Of a DNA stretch of 64,000 bases, positions 25,358-34,418 are shown piece by piece. Both the position numbers and the translations under genes were made by a program. This DNA is from Sphingomonas sp. AR_OL41. GTDB taxonomy: Bacteria > Pseudomonadota > Alphaproteobacteria > Sphingomonadales > Sphingomonadaceae. Location of the stretch: the NCBI RefSeq assembly GCF_029911635.1, contig NZ_JARYTI010000019.1:1-64000 (forward strand), in the 5' to 3' direction. Every line of letters starts with the position of its first letter. Position 1 is the first letter of the stretch. A model generated the notes under the pieces. The model saw only the letters and a list, made by a program, of their open reading frames with translations. It was not told the DNA's origin and made no database searches.

Positions 25358-26096
25358 CACGCCTCATCGGCCGCCGGATCGCCCGACAACTGGCCGACGC
25401 GTTCGAGCAGGCGGCGGCGACCGGCACGCCGCCGGCATCCGCCATGCAGGCCAGCGTCACGCCGTCGAGCACGTCGATGCGCGGGCGGTGGACGCGGTTG
25501 AAGATCGCGAAGATCGACGAACCAACGACCATGTTGGTCGCGCAACAGAACATCTGGTCGCCGACCGCCATCGACCAGCCCGATACGCGGCTGGAGAACA
25601 ACCCCATGCGAAAGCGCAGCGGGCCGTCGGCGGTCGGCTCCATGATGACGTGATCGTGGACGAACTTGCCGGGGAATTCCGGGCTGGGCCGCGTCGTGCG
25701 CCAGAAGCCGGCGAGCGCGGCGCTGGCGCCGCCGCTGGCAAAGGCCGCCTCGCGCAGCTTGGGCAGGGCGAGCCATTCGGCAAAACCACCGGGCACGCCC
25801 GCCTCGGCGAGCGGCGCGGGCGCCGCCACCGTCACGCCGAAGCGTGCGGCGAGCGCGGGCAGATCGAGTTCCCAGTCGAGCATGGTGAAACCGGGATGGC
25901 GCGCGGCGATGGTCTGGGTCAGGCGGGCGAGATTATGCTCGGACGGGGTCACCGCCCCCGAGCACCAGCGGCTGACCAGCGACTTGTCGACGCACGCATC
26001 GGCCGCGAGCCGACCGCCGCTGATCGACATCGCCTTGAGCACCAGCCGGAGCCGCTCGGCGAACTCTTCCCGCTTCATGGGTGGCGAGTTGTCCAT
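25189..26096 (-). pseudogene. HTH-type regulator with a one-base frame break
   Basis: From 26096 the frame encodes an HTH (EEFAERLRLVLKAMSISGGR, VDKSLVSRWCSGAVTPSEHN) and a sensor-like domain with FRMGLFSSRVSGWSMAVGD. Near 25409-25412 it degenerates into Ser/Arg-rich sequence. The neighbouring frame then carries LERVGQLSGDPAADEACYEE through to LLFDVGPAALAAGGD and a stop at 25189. Restoring one C in the GCCGCCGCC run joins them as PVAAALLERVGQL. The complete protein would be about 300 residues. It is convergent with the S41 gene, which is broken too. DNA target and ligand are unknown. Confidence 0.6.
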
Positions 26097-26253
26097 GAAA
26101 TCGCTGCGAAAGCAACGTTTGCCTGCAACGGTTGCACAACGCGGTGCATCGCGGCGCGCGCCGTTGCACCTCCCGACGCCGTGGCGCACCGGCTAATGGC
26201 CACGACGTCGCGCCGGCACTTTCAGACCGGCGACCGGGAGCAAGGGAATTCTC

Positions 26254-26619
26254 ATGTTGAAACAGATGATCGCCGCCACCGGCCTGTGCCTGCTGGCGCT
26301 TTCCACCACCCCGCTGGCCGCGCAAACGCCGGCCGCCGCGCCGTGCCAGTCCGCGCCGCAGGGCGTGGAGACGGTACGCCCAGCGCCGGGCGACGGCACC
26401 GGCTTTAAGGGCCATGTGAAGGTTTTCGACGGCGCCACCGCAACCACGACGGGCGGCGTTCGCGTGGCGACCGGTGACGTCAATGGCGACGGCGCGGCGC
26501 AGTCCTCCGGCCTTCCCAACGCCAAGCTGTCGGCGCGCAAGACCGGCGGCGACGGTGCCGCAAGCCAGTCGTCGAACAACCTCAAGCAGCTCAGCCTTGC
26601 CACCAACACCTGCAACTGA
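26254..26619 (+). CDS. Small exported protein with an FG-GAP-like DxNxDG motif
   Basis: This 121-residue protein has a signal peptide (about 1-23, ending LAAQ). A single GFKGHVKVFDGATA segment is followed by VRVATGDVNGDGAAQ, which resembles one calcium-binding FG-GAP or integrin-type repeat. The rest is low-complexity Ser/Asn/Gly. Two or three Cys could form a bond. It ends in a strong hairpin and stands alone. Function unknown. Confidence 0.7.
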   Translation: MLKQMIAATGLCLLALSTTPLAAQTPAAAPCQSAPQGVETVRPAPGDGTGFKGHVKVFDGATATTTGGVRVATGDVNGDGAAQSSGLPNAKLSARKTGGDGAASQSSNNLKQLSLATNTCN

Positions 26620-26637
26620 GCTTCCGCTCGCATGACA

Positions 26638-26668
26638 TATGGGCGCCGCGGTCTCCGCGGGCGCCCAT
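26638..26668 (+). terminator. Strong hairpin terminator
   Basis: TATGGGCGCCGCGG and CCGCGGGCGCCCATA pair over 14 bp with one bulged G and a TCT loop, starting about 18 bases after the stop of the 26254-26619 gene. Confidence 0.7.
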
Positions 26669-26752
26669 AACACATTGCTTTCCAATTGCTTTTTGACATC
26701 CGAGACTGGAGCGATTCCACGAACTGCCGTAGCGCCGGCGAGCAGCACCTCG

Positions 26753-27103
26753 CTAGTGCCGCAGGATCCGCTCAAGCGCGCGGCCCTCGGCAAGTTCGTC
26801 GATCAGTTTGTCGAGATAGCGGATCTCGCGCATCACCGGGTCCGCCACATCTTCCACGCGCACGCCGCAGACGGTGCCGGTGATCTGGACGCGCGCGGGG
26901 TTCATGCGCGGCGCCTGGGCGAAGAAGTCGGCGAAGCTGGTTTGTTGCGCGAGTTGATCGGCGAGCGATGCCGCGCTGTGCCCGGTCAGCCAGCAGATGA
27001 TCGCGTCGACATCGGCGCGGCTGCGGCCCTTCTTCTCGGCCTTGGCGACATAGAGCGGATAGACGCTCGCCACGCTGACCTCATAGATACGATGGTTCGC
27101 CAA
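26753..27103 (-). CDS. DUF2200-family protein
   Basis: This 116-residue soluble protein matches DUF2200 along its whole length: [62 protein letters not shown], and [19 protein letters not shown]. The family is widespread and small, and its role is not established. The start is a TTG (27103) after a GAGGGAG run; no ATG is available upstream in frame. It lies just downstream of the alpha-galactosidase gene, separated by about 35 bases, and could be co-transcribed with it. Confidence 0.9.
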   Translation of the reverse strand: MANHRIYEVSVASVYPLYVAKAEKKGRSRADVDAIICWLTGHSAASLADQLAQQTSFADFFAQAPRMNPARVQITGTVCGVRVEDVADPVMREIRYLDKLIDELAEGRALERILRH

Positions 27104-27139
27104 GGCTCCCTCGCCTGCGCGCGATCGCTCGCACCGACA

Positions 27140-29080
27140 TCAACGATCCGCGCGCGTCAGGGCCGCCTCCGCCCAGGCGACTGGCGTCGCGGGGGCGGCA
27201 GCGCGGCCTGGGGCGGCGCGCGCGACCAGCTCGACGATGCGCACGCCGCGGACATCGGCATCGATCCGCCAGCCGGCCTGGCCGGCGGTCCGGACCGGCG
27301 AGCGAGCGAGCAGCCGGCCATCGCCATAGACCGCGAACGTCACGCGGGCGGCGCCGCGCGGCGCGGAGTCATCAACGCCGACCAGCGCCGAGAAATGGTC
27401 GAACCCGGCATTGCGCACCTCCAGCCGGGCATTGGCGAGCAGACCGATGCCGCTGTCAAAAGGCGTGCCGGCGATGCGGATCGGCTGGCCATAAGGCGCG
27501 CGGTCGGCCTGCGCCCCGCCCCAGCCGCCATATTGCGGGAACTCGCCCGCGCCGCGCGTGCCGACCCAGGGCAGGATCGAGCGGTGGGTCGTCGGATCGG
27601 GCTGCGGCACAACTACGCCGTCGACCGCCGGGTTCACCCGGCCGGTCTGTTCCGACAGATAGAGGCCGTTGGCCAGCCGGCGCGTGCCCGAAGCGCGGAA
27701 CAGCAGGGTCTCGTGCGGGGCGAGGGTGACGGCGGTTTCCCTGGTGAAGCGCGTCCGGTCGCCGAGCCACAGCTCGGTCAGCGCGACCTGCGCATCGTCG
27801 CGAAACTTGAGTTGCGCGGCGGTCAGCACGGCGGACACGGGGGTGGCGCCACGATTGACGATCGCCACGGCCTTCTCGCCCGAGGCCAATGTCTTGACGA
27901 AGGTCTGCACCTCGTCGGAATCGAACGCCAGCACCGCCTGGTTGCCCGCCGGGTCCTGGTTGAGCGCGACGATGTCGGCATTGCCGAACACCGCCAGCAG
28001 CGCGGGCGCGGCGTGGCGCAGGTCGTAACCGATGATCAGCGGGGCGTTGACCATCGCCCATAGCGCGAAATGCGAGCGCGCCTCGACAAGGTGCGCGGCA
28101 TCGAAATCGCCGGTGCCGACGAAAAGCATGTCGGGGTCGTTCCACGAACCGGGATGGGCATAAAGCGGGCGGCGCGACACCGCGTCGAGATTGGTCAGCA
28201 TGCGCGACCAGCTCGGCTGGATATCGTCGCTGGTACGCGAGCTGTTGCCCACATCCTTGCCCCAGGCGCGCACATCGGCCGCGCCCCACAGGCACAGCGC
28301 GTAATGATAATCGCCCAGCGGGCGATAGCGCCGCAGCGCAGCGCCGACCGCCTCGAACAGCCGCCGCGTCGCCGCGATGTCGGTGCGGGCGAGCGACTGC
28401 ATGTCGACCAGCGGCGGCAGCGCGCGATAGACCCCGGTGCGGACGCGCGCGCTGTCCGCCGCCAGACCGCGAATGCCGCAGCCATCGACCTTGATCAGGT
28501 CGAAACCCCAGTCGACCATATAGAGGCGGATATCCTGCGCGACATGGCCATACAGGCCGACCTCGCGCTCGGCGAGGCTGCCCTCGGGCTGGTTGCGGAA
28601 ATCGGGGGTGTAGATCTGCCCGCAGGAATTGCGCCCGATGTCGGAGTAGATCCCCGCCTTGAGCCCCATGGCGTGGAGCCGATCGACCAGCGGGCGAAAG
28701 CTGGTGTCGCCACCGGGCAGCGCGGCGGAGGGGAAGCGATCGGCGCGGATAACGAGCCGCCCATCGGGCTGGCGACGGCGGAGCCACCAGCCATCGTCGA
28801 TATCGACGTAACGATAACCCAGCCGTGCCAGCCCACTATCGACCAGCGCCTGGGCCGAACCGAGGATCTTTTCCTCGTCGATGTCGCTGTTGAAGGCGTT
28901 CCAGCTGCTCCAGCCCATCGGGGGGAGCGGCGCGCTGCCGCCGGGATTGGCGCTCCAGCGGCCGGTCGGGGCGAGCGGGTCGGCGAGCGCCGCCGGCACG
29001 CCAGCGATGGTCGCCAGCAGCAGCGCGGCGAGCACGGCGCGCGCGCCTCCGCCCCTGCCATCGCACCTGTTCGGCATCAT
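27140..29080 (-). CDS. Exported GH27 alpha-galactosidase with C-terminal NPCBM domain
   Basis: This 646-residue protein has a signal peptide (about 1-33, ending PAALA), then a GH27 (beta/alpha)8 barrel: LPPMGWSSWNAFNSDID, YVDIDDGWW, LKAGIYSDIG, the nucleophile Asp in DLIKVDGCG, and the acid/base Asp in SSRTSDDIQPSW, followed by PGSWNDPDML. A beta-sandwich follows, and a C-terminal part (PYGQPIRIAGTPFDSGIGLL through FAVYGDGRLLARS) matches the NPCBM sugar-binding module. It removes terminal alpha-galactose from oligosaccharides outside the cytosol. An AGGAGG site precedes two adjacent ATGs, 29080 and 29077; either may be used. Upstream lies the GGAACAGG repeat cluster. Confidence 0.92.
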   Translation of the reverse strand: MMPNRCDGRGGGARAVLAALLLATIAGVPAALADPLAPTGRWSANPGGSAPLPPMGWSSWNAFNSDIDEEKILGSAQALVDSGLARLGYRYVDIDDGWWLRRRQPDGRLVIRADRFPSAALPGGDTSFRPLVDRLHAMGLKAGIYSDIGRNSCGQIYTPDFRNQPEGSLAEREVGLYGHVAQDIRLYMVDWGFDLIKVDGCGIRGLAADSARVRTGVYRALPPLVDMQSLARTDIAATRRLFEAVGAALRRYRPLGDYHYALCLWGAADVRAWGKDVGNSSRTSDDIQPSWSRMLTNLDAVSRRPLYAHPGSWNDPDMLFVGTGDFDAAHLVEARSHFALWAMVNAPLIIGYDLRHAAPALLAVFGNADIVALNQDPAGNQAVLAFDSDEVQTFVKTLASGEKAVAIVNRGATPVSAVLTAAQLKFRDDAQVALTELWLGDRTRFTRETAVTLAPHETLLFRASGTRRLANGLYLSEQTGRVNPAVDGVVVPQPDPTTHRSILPWVGTRGAGEFPQYGGWGGAQADRAPYGQPIRIAGTPFDSGIGLLANARLEVRNAGFDHFSALVGVDDSAPRGAARVTFAVYGDGRLLARSPVRTAGQAGWRIDADVRGVRIVELVARAAPGRAAAPATPVAWAEAALTRADR

Positions 29081-29737
29081 CCGCCTCCTCCCCCGCTGCG
29101 GCGAGGTTATCGGAACAGACGAGGCGGCGAAAGGCGATAGTGCCGCCGCCCGGCTGCGGCTCAGCCTGCTCCACCTGTTCCGCCTGCTCGCATTTTTTCC
29201 GCCCCGTTCGGTCGGAGAAAGCGCGCGGCAATGTCGTGGTTTTGCAATCCTGTGGTGCGGGGAAATGTTGGCGACGCCGGTCCAACATATCAGGTGCGGA
29301 GCAGGACGGGGGAACAGGCAGGAACAGGGCGGAACAGGACCTGTTCCCGGCGCGAACAGGGCGGCGCCGCGGCCCTTCGCGCGCGGGCGGCGATCATGCG
29401 TGTAAACGACAATGAGAAGGAGCGGCGCGACAGGCGCGGTAGCAGGACGCGCCGCGGCGGTGAATCGGGGCGTCGTGGCGCCCGGGCCCGGGTTTGCGCC
29501 ACGCGGCATCGCGGGGGGTGTTCGCGACGCTCTTCGGTCGACGCGCTGGCCTCTCAGGATCGGGGAGGATGGCCCTTTGCGCCGGGTCCTGGAAAGCGAC
29601 GATGTCGAAGCTCCCCGGATCTCCGAAGCCTGAATCCTCCAGTAGCGCATCGCGAGACGAGCTTTAGGGCTATGACGGGCTGAGAGACGATCGACACAGG
29701 CCCTTGCGCTGGCGGGCCTTTCGCCTAGCCTTGGGCA
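29081..29737. other. Long intergenic region with repeat cluster
   Basis: No frame in this 657-base region looks like a real gene; the open frames are Arg-rich shadows. It holds the GGAACAGG cluster at 29311-29360 with extra copies nearer the alpha-galactosidase start, and presumably the promoters of that gene and of the divergent DUF6624 gene. Confidence 0.6.
29311..29360. promoter_or_regulatory. Cluster of 10-bp-phased GGAACAGG repeats
   Basis: Exact GGAACAGG occurs at 29311, 29321 and 29331, each ten bases after the last. The third forms a perfect palindrome with CCTGTTCC (29331-29347, one central A), and GAACAGG recurs at 29354. Further copies are CCTGTTCC at 29174-29181, GGAACAG at 29112-29118 and CCTGTTC at 29066-29072. 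This density is far above chance for an 8-mer in this window. Phased sites on one helix face fit cooperative binding of a regulator. Confidence 0.45.
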
Positions 29738-30754
29738 ATGCGCATGATCGCTTTCCTGCTCCTCATCCTGTTGGGCGGTGCTGCAGCCGCGCCCGCGCCG
29801 GACCTCGTCGCGGCCGCCAAGGCGGGGCAGCCGCCGAGCTTCGCGGCGGTGCTCGACGCGCGGTTCGACCCGGCCGGCCGGGCGCGCTTCGACGCATTTC
29901 GCGACTGGGCGGCGACGCTCGACCCGGTCGAGCGCGCGCAATATTACGACCAGTTGCCGCCAGGGCCGAGCGGCAAGCCGCGCTGGCGCGAGCGCGTGGC
30001 GTTCGGCCATGCCGATCGCCACGGCCTGTCGCGCGCGATGAGCTTCGTCGCCGACCATGCCGGCGATCGTGCCGCGGCACAGGCGATATGGGCCGAGGCG
30101 CAGCGGGCCTATGCCGCCGCCGAAACGACCGCGGCGAACAACGTTGCCAAAGCGCAGGTCGCGCCGCGCCCGACCGCGATCGGCCGCGCGCTCGCGCTGC
30201 GCGTCGCCACCGACCAGGCGTGGCGCGCGGCGCAGTTCGACCGGCCGCATGATGCGGTCACCGGCGAGGCGATCACCTGGCGCTTCTGGAGCCGGCTGTG
30301 CCATGTCGACGATGACGACACGACCTGGCTGAAGGGCATCGTGGCTCGAGGCGAATGGCCGCTCGTCTCGCGCGACGGCGCGGCGGCGGCGAACGACGCC
30401 TGGCTGCTCGCGCAGCATGCCGACCAGGACCCGGCGTTCCAGAAACAGGTGCTCGCGCTAATCGAGCCGCTGGTCGCGAAGAGAGAAGCACAGGGCAAGC
30501 ATTATGCCTTGCTGTTCGACCGCGTCGCGATCGCCGAGCACCGGCCGCAACGCTATGGCACCCAGTTCGGCACGGGCAAGGATGGCTGCCTGGCGGTCGA
30601 TACGGTGGAGGACCATGAAGGGATCGACGCGCGGCGCGCCGTGATGGGCCTCGACACGCTCGCGGCATATGGAAAGCGACTCTCCGACGTGTATCATCAG
30701 AAGGTTTGCGATGACATCTTCGCGACGGCGGAGAGGTCCTCCACCGAGAGGTGA
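29738..30754 (+). CDS. Exported DUF6624-type protein
   Basis: This 338-residue protein has a signal peptide (about 1-18). The C-terminal half has the DUF6624 order: EWPLVSRDGAAAANDAWLLA, QHADQDPAFQKQVLALI, KHYALLFDRVAIAEHRPQRY, GTQFGTGKDG. The N-terminal half is Ala-rich and helical. The family is often found as lipoproteins or exported proteins and has no known activity. The gene is divergent from the alpha-galactosidase across the repeat region and convergent with the J-like gene. Confidence 0.8.
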   Translation: MRMIAFLLLILLGGAAAAPAPDLVAAAKAGQPPSFAAVLDARFDPAGRARFDAFRDWAATLDPVERAQYYDQLPPGPSGKPRWRERVAFGHADRHGLSRAMSFVADHAGDRAAAQAIWAEAQRAYAAAETTAANNVAKAQVAPRPTAIGRALALRVATDQAWRAAQFDRPHDAVTGEAITWRFWSRLCHVDDDDTTWLKGIVARGEWPLVSRDGAAAANDAWLLAQHADQDPAFQKQVLALIEPLVAKREAQGKHYALLFDRVAIAEHRPQRYGTQFGTGKDGCLAVDTVEDHEGIDARRAVMGLDTLAAYGKRLSDVYHQKVCDDIFATAERSSTER

Positions 30755-30967
30755 CGGTGGGTCGCGCGCCCGTCGCGCGGCTTGCGACCGACTGCCGCAG
30801 GGTGCCAATCGCGCTGATCCCGGGGATCCCCGAGCGACCATGTCTGCGTCCTGCCGCGCGTGCGCGACCAGACTCGCGCCGATAATGCGGCGGCGACGTC
30901 ACGCTACGTCTCGCAATAGCGCGAGCGAGCGGTCGGGCGGGCCGCCGGTACAGCCACCCGCCCTGCC

Positions 30968-32575
30968 TTACATATCGCGCAACAGCGTCAGGCCCGCGCT
31001 CGTTTTCAGATGAACCGCCGCGTCGATCAGCGCGATGCGCGCCGCGCATTGGGCATGGACGGGCCCGTGGCGGTCGAGCGCGGCCGACAGGCGCTCGCGC
31101 GGCAGACCGGTGCGCTTGCCGATCTGTGCCATTACCGCGCCGGGGATAATGAAGCTGCGCGCGGGCGGCGCCGCCGGCAGGCCCCGATACGGCATGTCGA
31201 GGATCACGCGCCCTTCCAGCGTGGTCATCCGCTCCTGATAATCATGGTCGAGTGCGGGCGGCGCCGTCTTGCCGTCCATATAGTCCGCGCACGCCGTGCC
31301 ACCGCTTTCGTCCAGCGTCTTGAGGCGATGCGCCTCGATCTGGCGATATTCCTCGAGGTCGTCGCGTGGCGCCCGGTCGAGATTGGCGGCAAACACCGCG
31401 TGCAGCCACGCGACCGTCATGGTGGTGAAATAGTCGGGCGTGGTGCTGTCGAGACGCGCGTCGTTCCAGCGCTGCTTCAGCGCAGCATAGAGGGTGGGAT
31501 TCCACCGCGCGACATCGGCCGCGCTGGTATCGGGAAGGACCTGCTTCAGCGCGGGGGCAAGGTCCAGATCGACGTTGCGCAGCGAAACGCTGTCGGGAAG
31601 GAAGTCGACGACGCCGGGCCGTCGCGGCGGCTGCTGCGGGTCGGGCGGCGCGAAAATGGCCAGACCGAAGAACGCCGCGATCACGAGCAGAGCGATCGAC
31701 CCGACGATCCGTTGCTTGCGCTGTTCGCGTCGCTGCGCCTGGACTTGCCAGTAGCGCACCCGGCCCTCGTTCAGCTCGCCCAGCAAGGGCGGAAAATATT
31801 GGTGCAGCGCCTCGATAAGCGCGTTGACGCGCGGCACGGTCAACAGCCCCCGTGCCGGTCCGGTGTCGCCGGTACCGGTCAGGTCGCGCCACGCATGATG
31901 ATGTTCGTGCGCCGGGTTCTGCAGATCGGCGCGGAACTGCGCGACGCTGTCGATCACATGGTGGCGCCGGCGCGAATCGTCGGCATAATGGACCAGCGCG
32001 TCGATGACCTGTGGCTGGCTGAGCTGCCCGCCGCGATTGCGCCAGCCGAACTCGTCGATCGCGCGCGGCAACAGCGGATCGGATTGCGGGGTCGTCGTGC
32101 TCAGCACGTGAAGCCAACGGTCTTCCGCCGCAGCCCGGAAGCTGAGCTGCTGCATGCGCGGATCGGCGAGGATCGCTTCGAAATGTTCGAGCATCCGCGC
32201 GGCGGTGTCGGCATCGGGCGGCCGCCCGTCCCCCGGCGCCGAGAGCATCGCGACCAGCGTTGCATAATGAGCGTCGATGCGGTCTTCGGGCGACGGCGAT
32301 GAAGGCGCGGCGGGCGGCGGATCGGCCGCATAGGCGGGCGCCGGCGCAAAGGCTTCGTCCGCCGGCCCTTCCGCGTCGGCGGCGACCTCCGGCGGCGGCG
32401 CCGTGGCCGAGCGTGCGAGGCGCACCGCCAGTTCGCGCGCCTCGCGCAGCCGGGCGAAGCGCTCGAGGTCGACGTCGGGATCGAAGCTCTTGAGCATCGC
32501 CGCATAGGCCGAGCGGATCGCACGGACGTCGTCGGTCGGCGCGATGCCGAGCATTGCCCATACCCAATGCGTCAC
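30968..32575 (-). CDS. Membrane-anchored J-domain-like protein, partner of HscC
   Basis: This 535-residue protein starts with GTG 32575, overlapping the Hsp70 stop by four bases (GTGA). Residues 1-55 look like a J domain (VWAMLGIAPTDDVRAIRSAY, FARLREAREL), but the HPD signature that stimulates Hsp70 ATPase is replaced by FDPDVD. A Pro/Ala-rich linker follows, then a helical region, one membrane segment (IVGSIALLVIAAFFGLAIFA, about 288-307), and a C-terminal domain with a few Cys. N-terminal J plus later membrane anchor is the layout of the E. coli HscC partners DjlB and DjlC. A role at the inner membrane with the adjacent Hsp70 is inferred. Confidence 0.75.
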   Translation of the reverse strand: MTHWVWAMLGIAPTDDVRAIRSAYAAMLKSFDPDVDLERFARLREARELAVRLARSATAPPPEVAADAEGPADEAFAPAPAYAADPPPAAPSSPSPEDRIDAHYATLVAMLSAPGDGRPPDADTAARMLEHFEAILADPRMQQLSFRAAAEDRWLHVLSTTTPQSDPLLPRAIDEFGWRNRGGQLSQPQVIDALVHYADDSRRRHHVIDSVAQFRADLQNPAHEHHHAWRDLTGTGDTGPARGLLTVPRVNALIEALHQYFPPLLGELNEGRVRYWQVQAQRREQRKQRIVGSIALLVIAAFFGLAIFAPPDPQQPPRRPGVVDFLPDSVSLRNVDLDLAPALKQVLPDTSAADVARWNPTLYAALKQRWNDARLDSTTPDYFTTMTVAWLHAVFAANLDRAPRDDLEEYRQIEAHRLKTLDESGGTACADYMDGKTAPPALDHDYQERMTTLEGRVILDMPYRGLPAAPPARSFIIPGAVMAQIGKRTGLPRERLSAALDRHGPVHAQCAARIALIDAAVHLKTSAGLTLLRDM

Positions 32576-34278
32576 AGGTAGCGCTCGCCCTCGAGCTGAT
32601 CGAGCGCCGCGGTCAGCTCGTCGCGCAATTTGGCGATCGCGCGCGGCTCCTGCTGGTCGAGCGCGCTTTCGAAGGTGCCGATCCAGTGGCCGATCATCTC
32701 GCGCCGCTCACCGACGAAGCTTTCGTAACAGCGCGTCGCCCGCGCCATCAGTGCCGCGTTGGCACTCTCGTCGCGCGGATGGACCTTGAGCGCCGCCAGC
32801 GCCGCGCGCCGCTCGGCGAGCTCGATCTCGCTTGGCGCATAGACCTCGTCGACGATGACGAGATTCTGCTTCATGCCCGTGCCGACGATCTCGACATCGA
32901 CCTCGAGCAGGCCGCTGGTGTCGTAGCTGAAGCGACAATCCACCGCGACATGGCCGCGCGGCCGGGGGGGCACCGCCATCGGCAGCGAGCCGAGCCGGAC
33001 ATTGCCTTCGACGAGGCGTGCCTCGCCCTGGAAGATGTTGAGCGTGATCGTCGTCTGATTGTCCTGCGCGTTGGAATAGCGCCGCACCCGGCTGGCCGGG
33101 ATCGGCGTGTTGCGCTCGATGATCGGCGAGAAGATGCCGCCGCGCACCACGCCGCGCGCATCCTGTTCATTGACCTCGACGCCAAGCGTGAACGGACACA
33201 CGTCGCTCAGCCGGATCTCGTCGAGCGCCGCGTCGCGCGACAGCAAGCCGGCCTGCACGCCTGCGCCGAGCGCGACCGCCTCGTCGGGATTGACCGTCAT
33301 GTTGGGGAAACGGCCGAACATGCGCGTGATGGCGCGGCGCACCACCGGCATGCGTGTCGAACCGCCCACCAGCACGATCTCGCTGAGATCCTCGGCGCGG
33401 ATGTTGCTGTCGCGCAGCGAGCGCAGCACCGGGTCGCGCAGCCGCGTGAGCAGCGGCTCGGCGGCCTGCTCGAAGGCATCGGCGGTGATCACCGCGCTGG
33501 TCTGCTCCTCACCGGCGGTAATGGTGAAGGTGGCGCTGTCGGCGTCGGTCAGTGCGCGCCGCGCGCGCTCGGCCGCCCCGCGCAGCAGCTCCTGGCGGCG
33601 CAGGGCATCGATCGAGCGGAGCAGCGCGTCATCGAGTTGCTGCCGGGCGAGGTCGATCACGATATCGTTGAAATCCTCGCCGCCCAGGCGATTGTCGCCC
33701 GCCGAGGCGCGCACCTCGATAATGCCGTCGAAGATCTCGACGATCGAAACGTCGAACGTCCCGCCGCCGAGGTCGAAGATCAGGAACGGCTCCTTCTCGC
33801 CGCGATCCTGCAGGCCGTAAGCGAGCGCGGCGGCGGTCGGTTCGTTGAGCAGGCGCCGCACCTTCAGGCCGGCAAGCTCGCCGGCGCGCTGCGTCGCCTT
33901 GCGCTGGCGATCGTTGAAATAGGCCGGCACCGTAATCACCGCCTCGCTGACCGGCTCGCCGAGCAGCGCCGCGACATCGGCCGCGAGGCTGCCGAGCACG
34001 AGCGCCGAAAGCTGCTCGGCATCGAACGGGCGGTGATCGAGCATGAGCTGTTTCGACGCGCCCATCAGCCGCTTGAAGGTGACGGCGGTCGCATGGGGAT
34101 GGCTCGCCTGGCGATCGCGCGCGGCGAGGCCGACCAGCACATTGCCCTTGTCGTCGATGCTCACCGCGGAAGGCGTCAGCACATCGCCCAAACTGTTGCG
34201 CACCAGCTCGGCGCGCCCGTCACGCCAGACGCTGACGGCGCTGTTCGTCGTCCCCAGATCGATTCCGATAATCAACAC
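32572..34278 (-). CDS. hscC: HscC-type Hsp70 chaperone
   Basis: This 568-residue Hsp70 has a complete ATPase domain (IGIDLGTTNSAVSVW, VITVPAYFNDRQRKAT, LLNEPTAAALAYGL, IFDLGGGTFDVSI, IVLVGGSTRMP) and a shortened substrate domain (LGVEVNEQDARG, NTPIPASRVRRYSNAQDNQT). It lacks the long lid and acidic tail of DnaK. Length and motifs such as NSLGDVLTPSAVS and FKRLMG match HscC. HscC is a specialised Hsp70 with fast nucleotide exchange that works with DjlB/DjlC; clients are poorly known. The following J-like gene overlaps by four bases, so the two are likely made together. Confidence 0.9.
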   Translation of the reverse strand: MLIIGIDLGTTNSAVSVWRDGRAELVRNSLGDVLTPSAVSIDDKGNVLVGLAARDRQASHPHATAVTFKRLMGASKQLMLDHRPFDAEQLSALVLGSLAADVAALLGEPVSEAVITVPAYFNDRQRKATQRAGELAGLKVRRLLNEPTAAALAYGLQDRGEKEPFLIFDLGGGTFDVSIVEIFDGIIEVRASAGDNRLGGEDFNDIVIDLARQQLDDALLRSIDALRRQELLRGAAERARRALTDADSATFTITAGEEQTSAVITADAFEQAAEPLLTRLRDPVLRSLRDSNIRAEDLSEIVLVGGSTRMPVVRRAITRMFGRFPNMTVNPDEAVALGAGVQAGLLSRDAALDEIRLSDVCPFTLGVEVNEQDARGVVRGGIFSPIIERNTPIPASRVRRYSNAQDNQTTITLNIFQGEARLVEGNVRLGSLPMAVPPRPRGHVAVDCRFSYDTSGLLEVDVEIVGTGMKQNLVIVDEVYAPSEIELAERRAALAALKVHPRDESANAALMARATRCYESFVGERREMIGHWIGTFESALDQQEPRAIAKLRDELTAALDQLEGERYL

Positions 34279-34418
34279 AGCCCCCCGATATTGCGGGGAA
34301 AACTGCCCGATTAGCCGGCGGCGCGCAACAGCGGACGACAGGCGGATGCGCTTTCTTCATATCCGCCGGATCGCGGATTGCGGATCAAGGCTGGCGCCCT
34401 GGTGGCAACCGGGCCGGG

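Noticed and set aside
29412..29633. 73-residue frame in the 29 kb intergenic region
   Set aside because: No ribosome-binding site, Arg/Gly-rich start and no conserved features; not supported.
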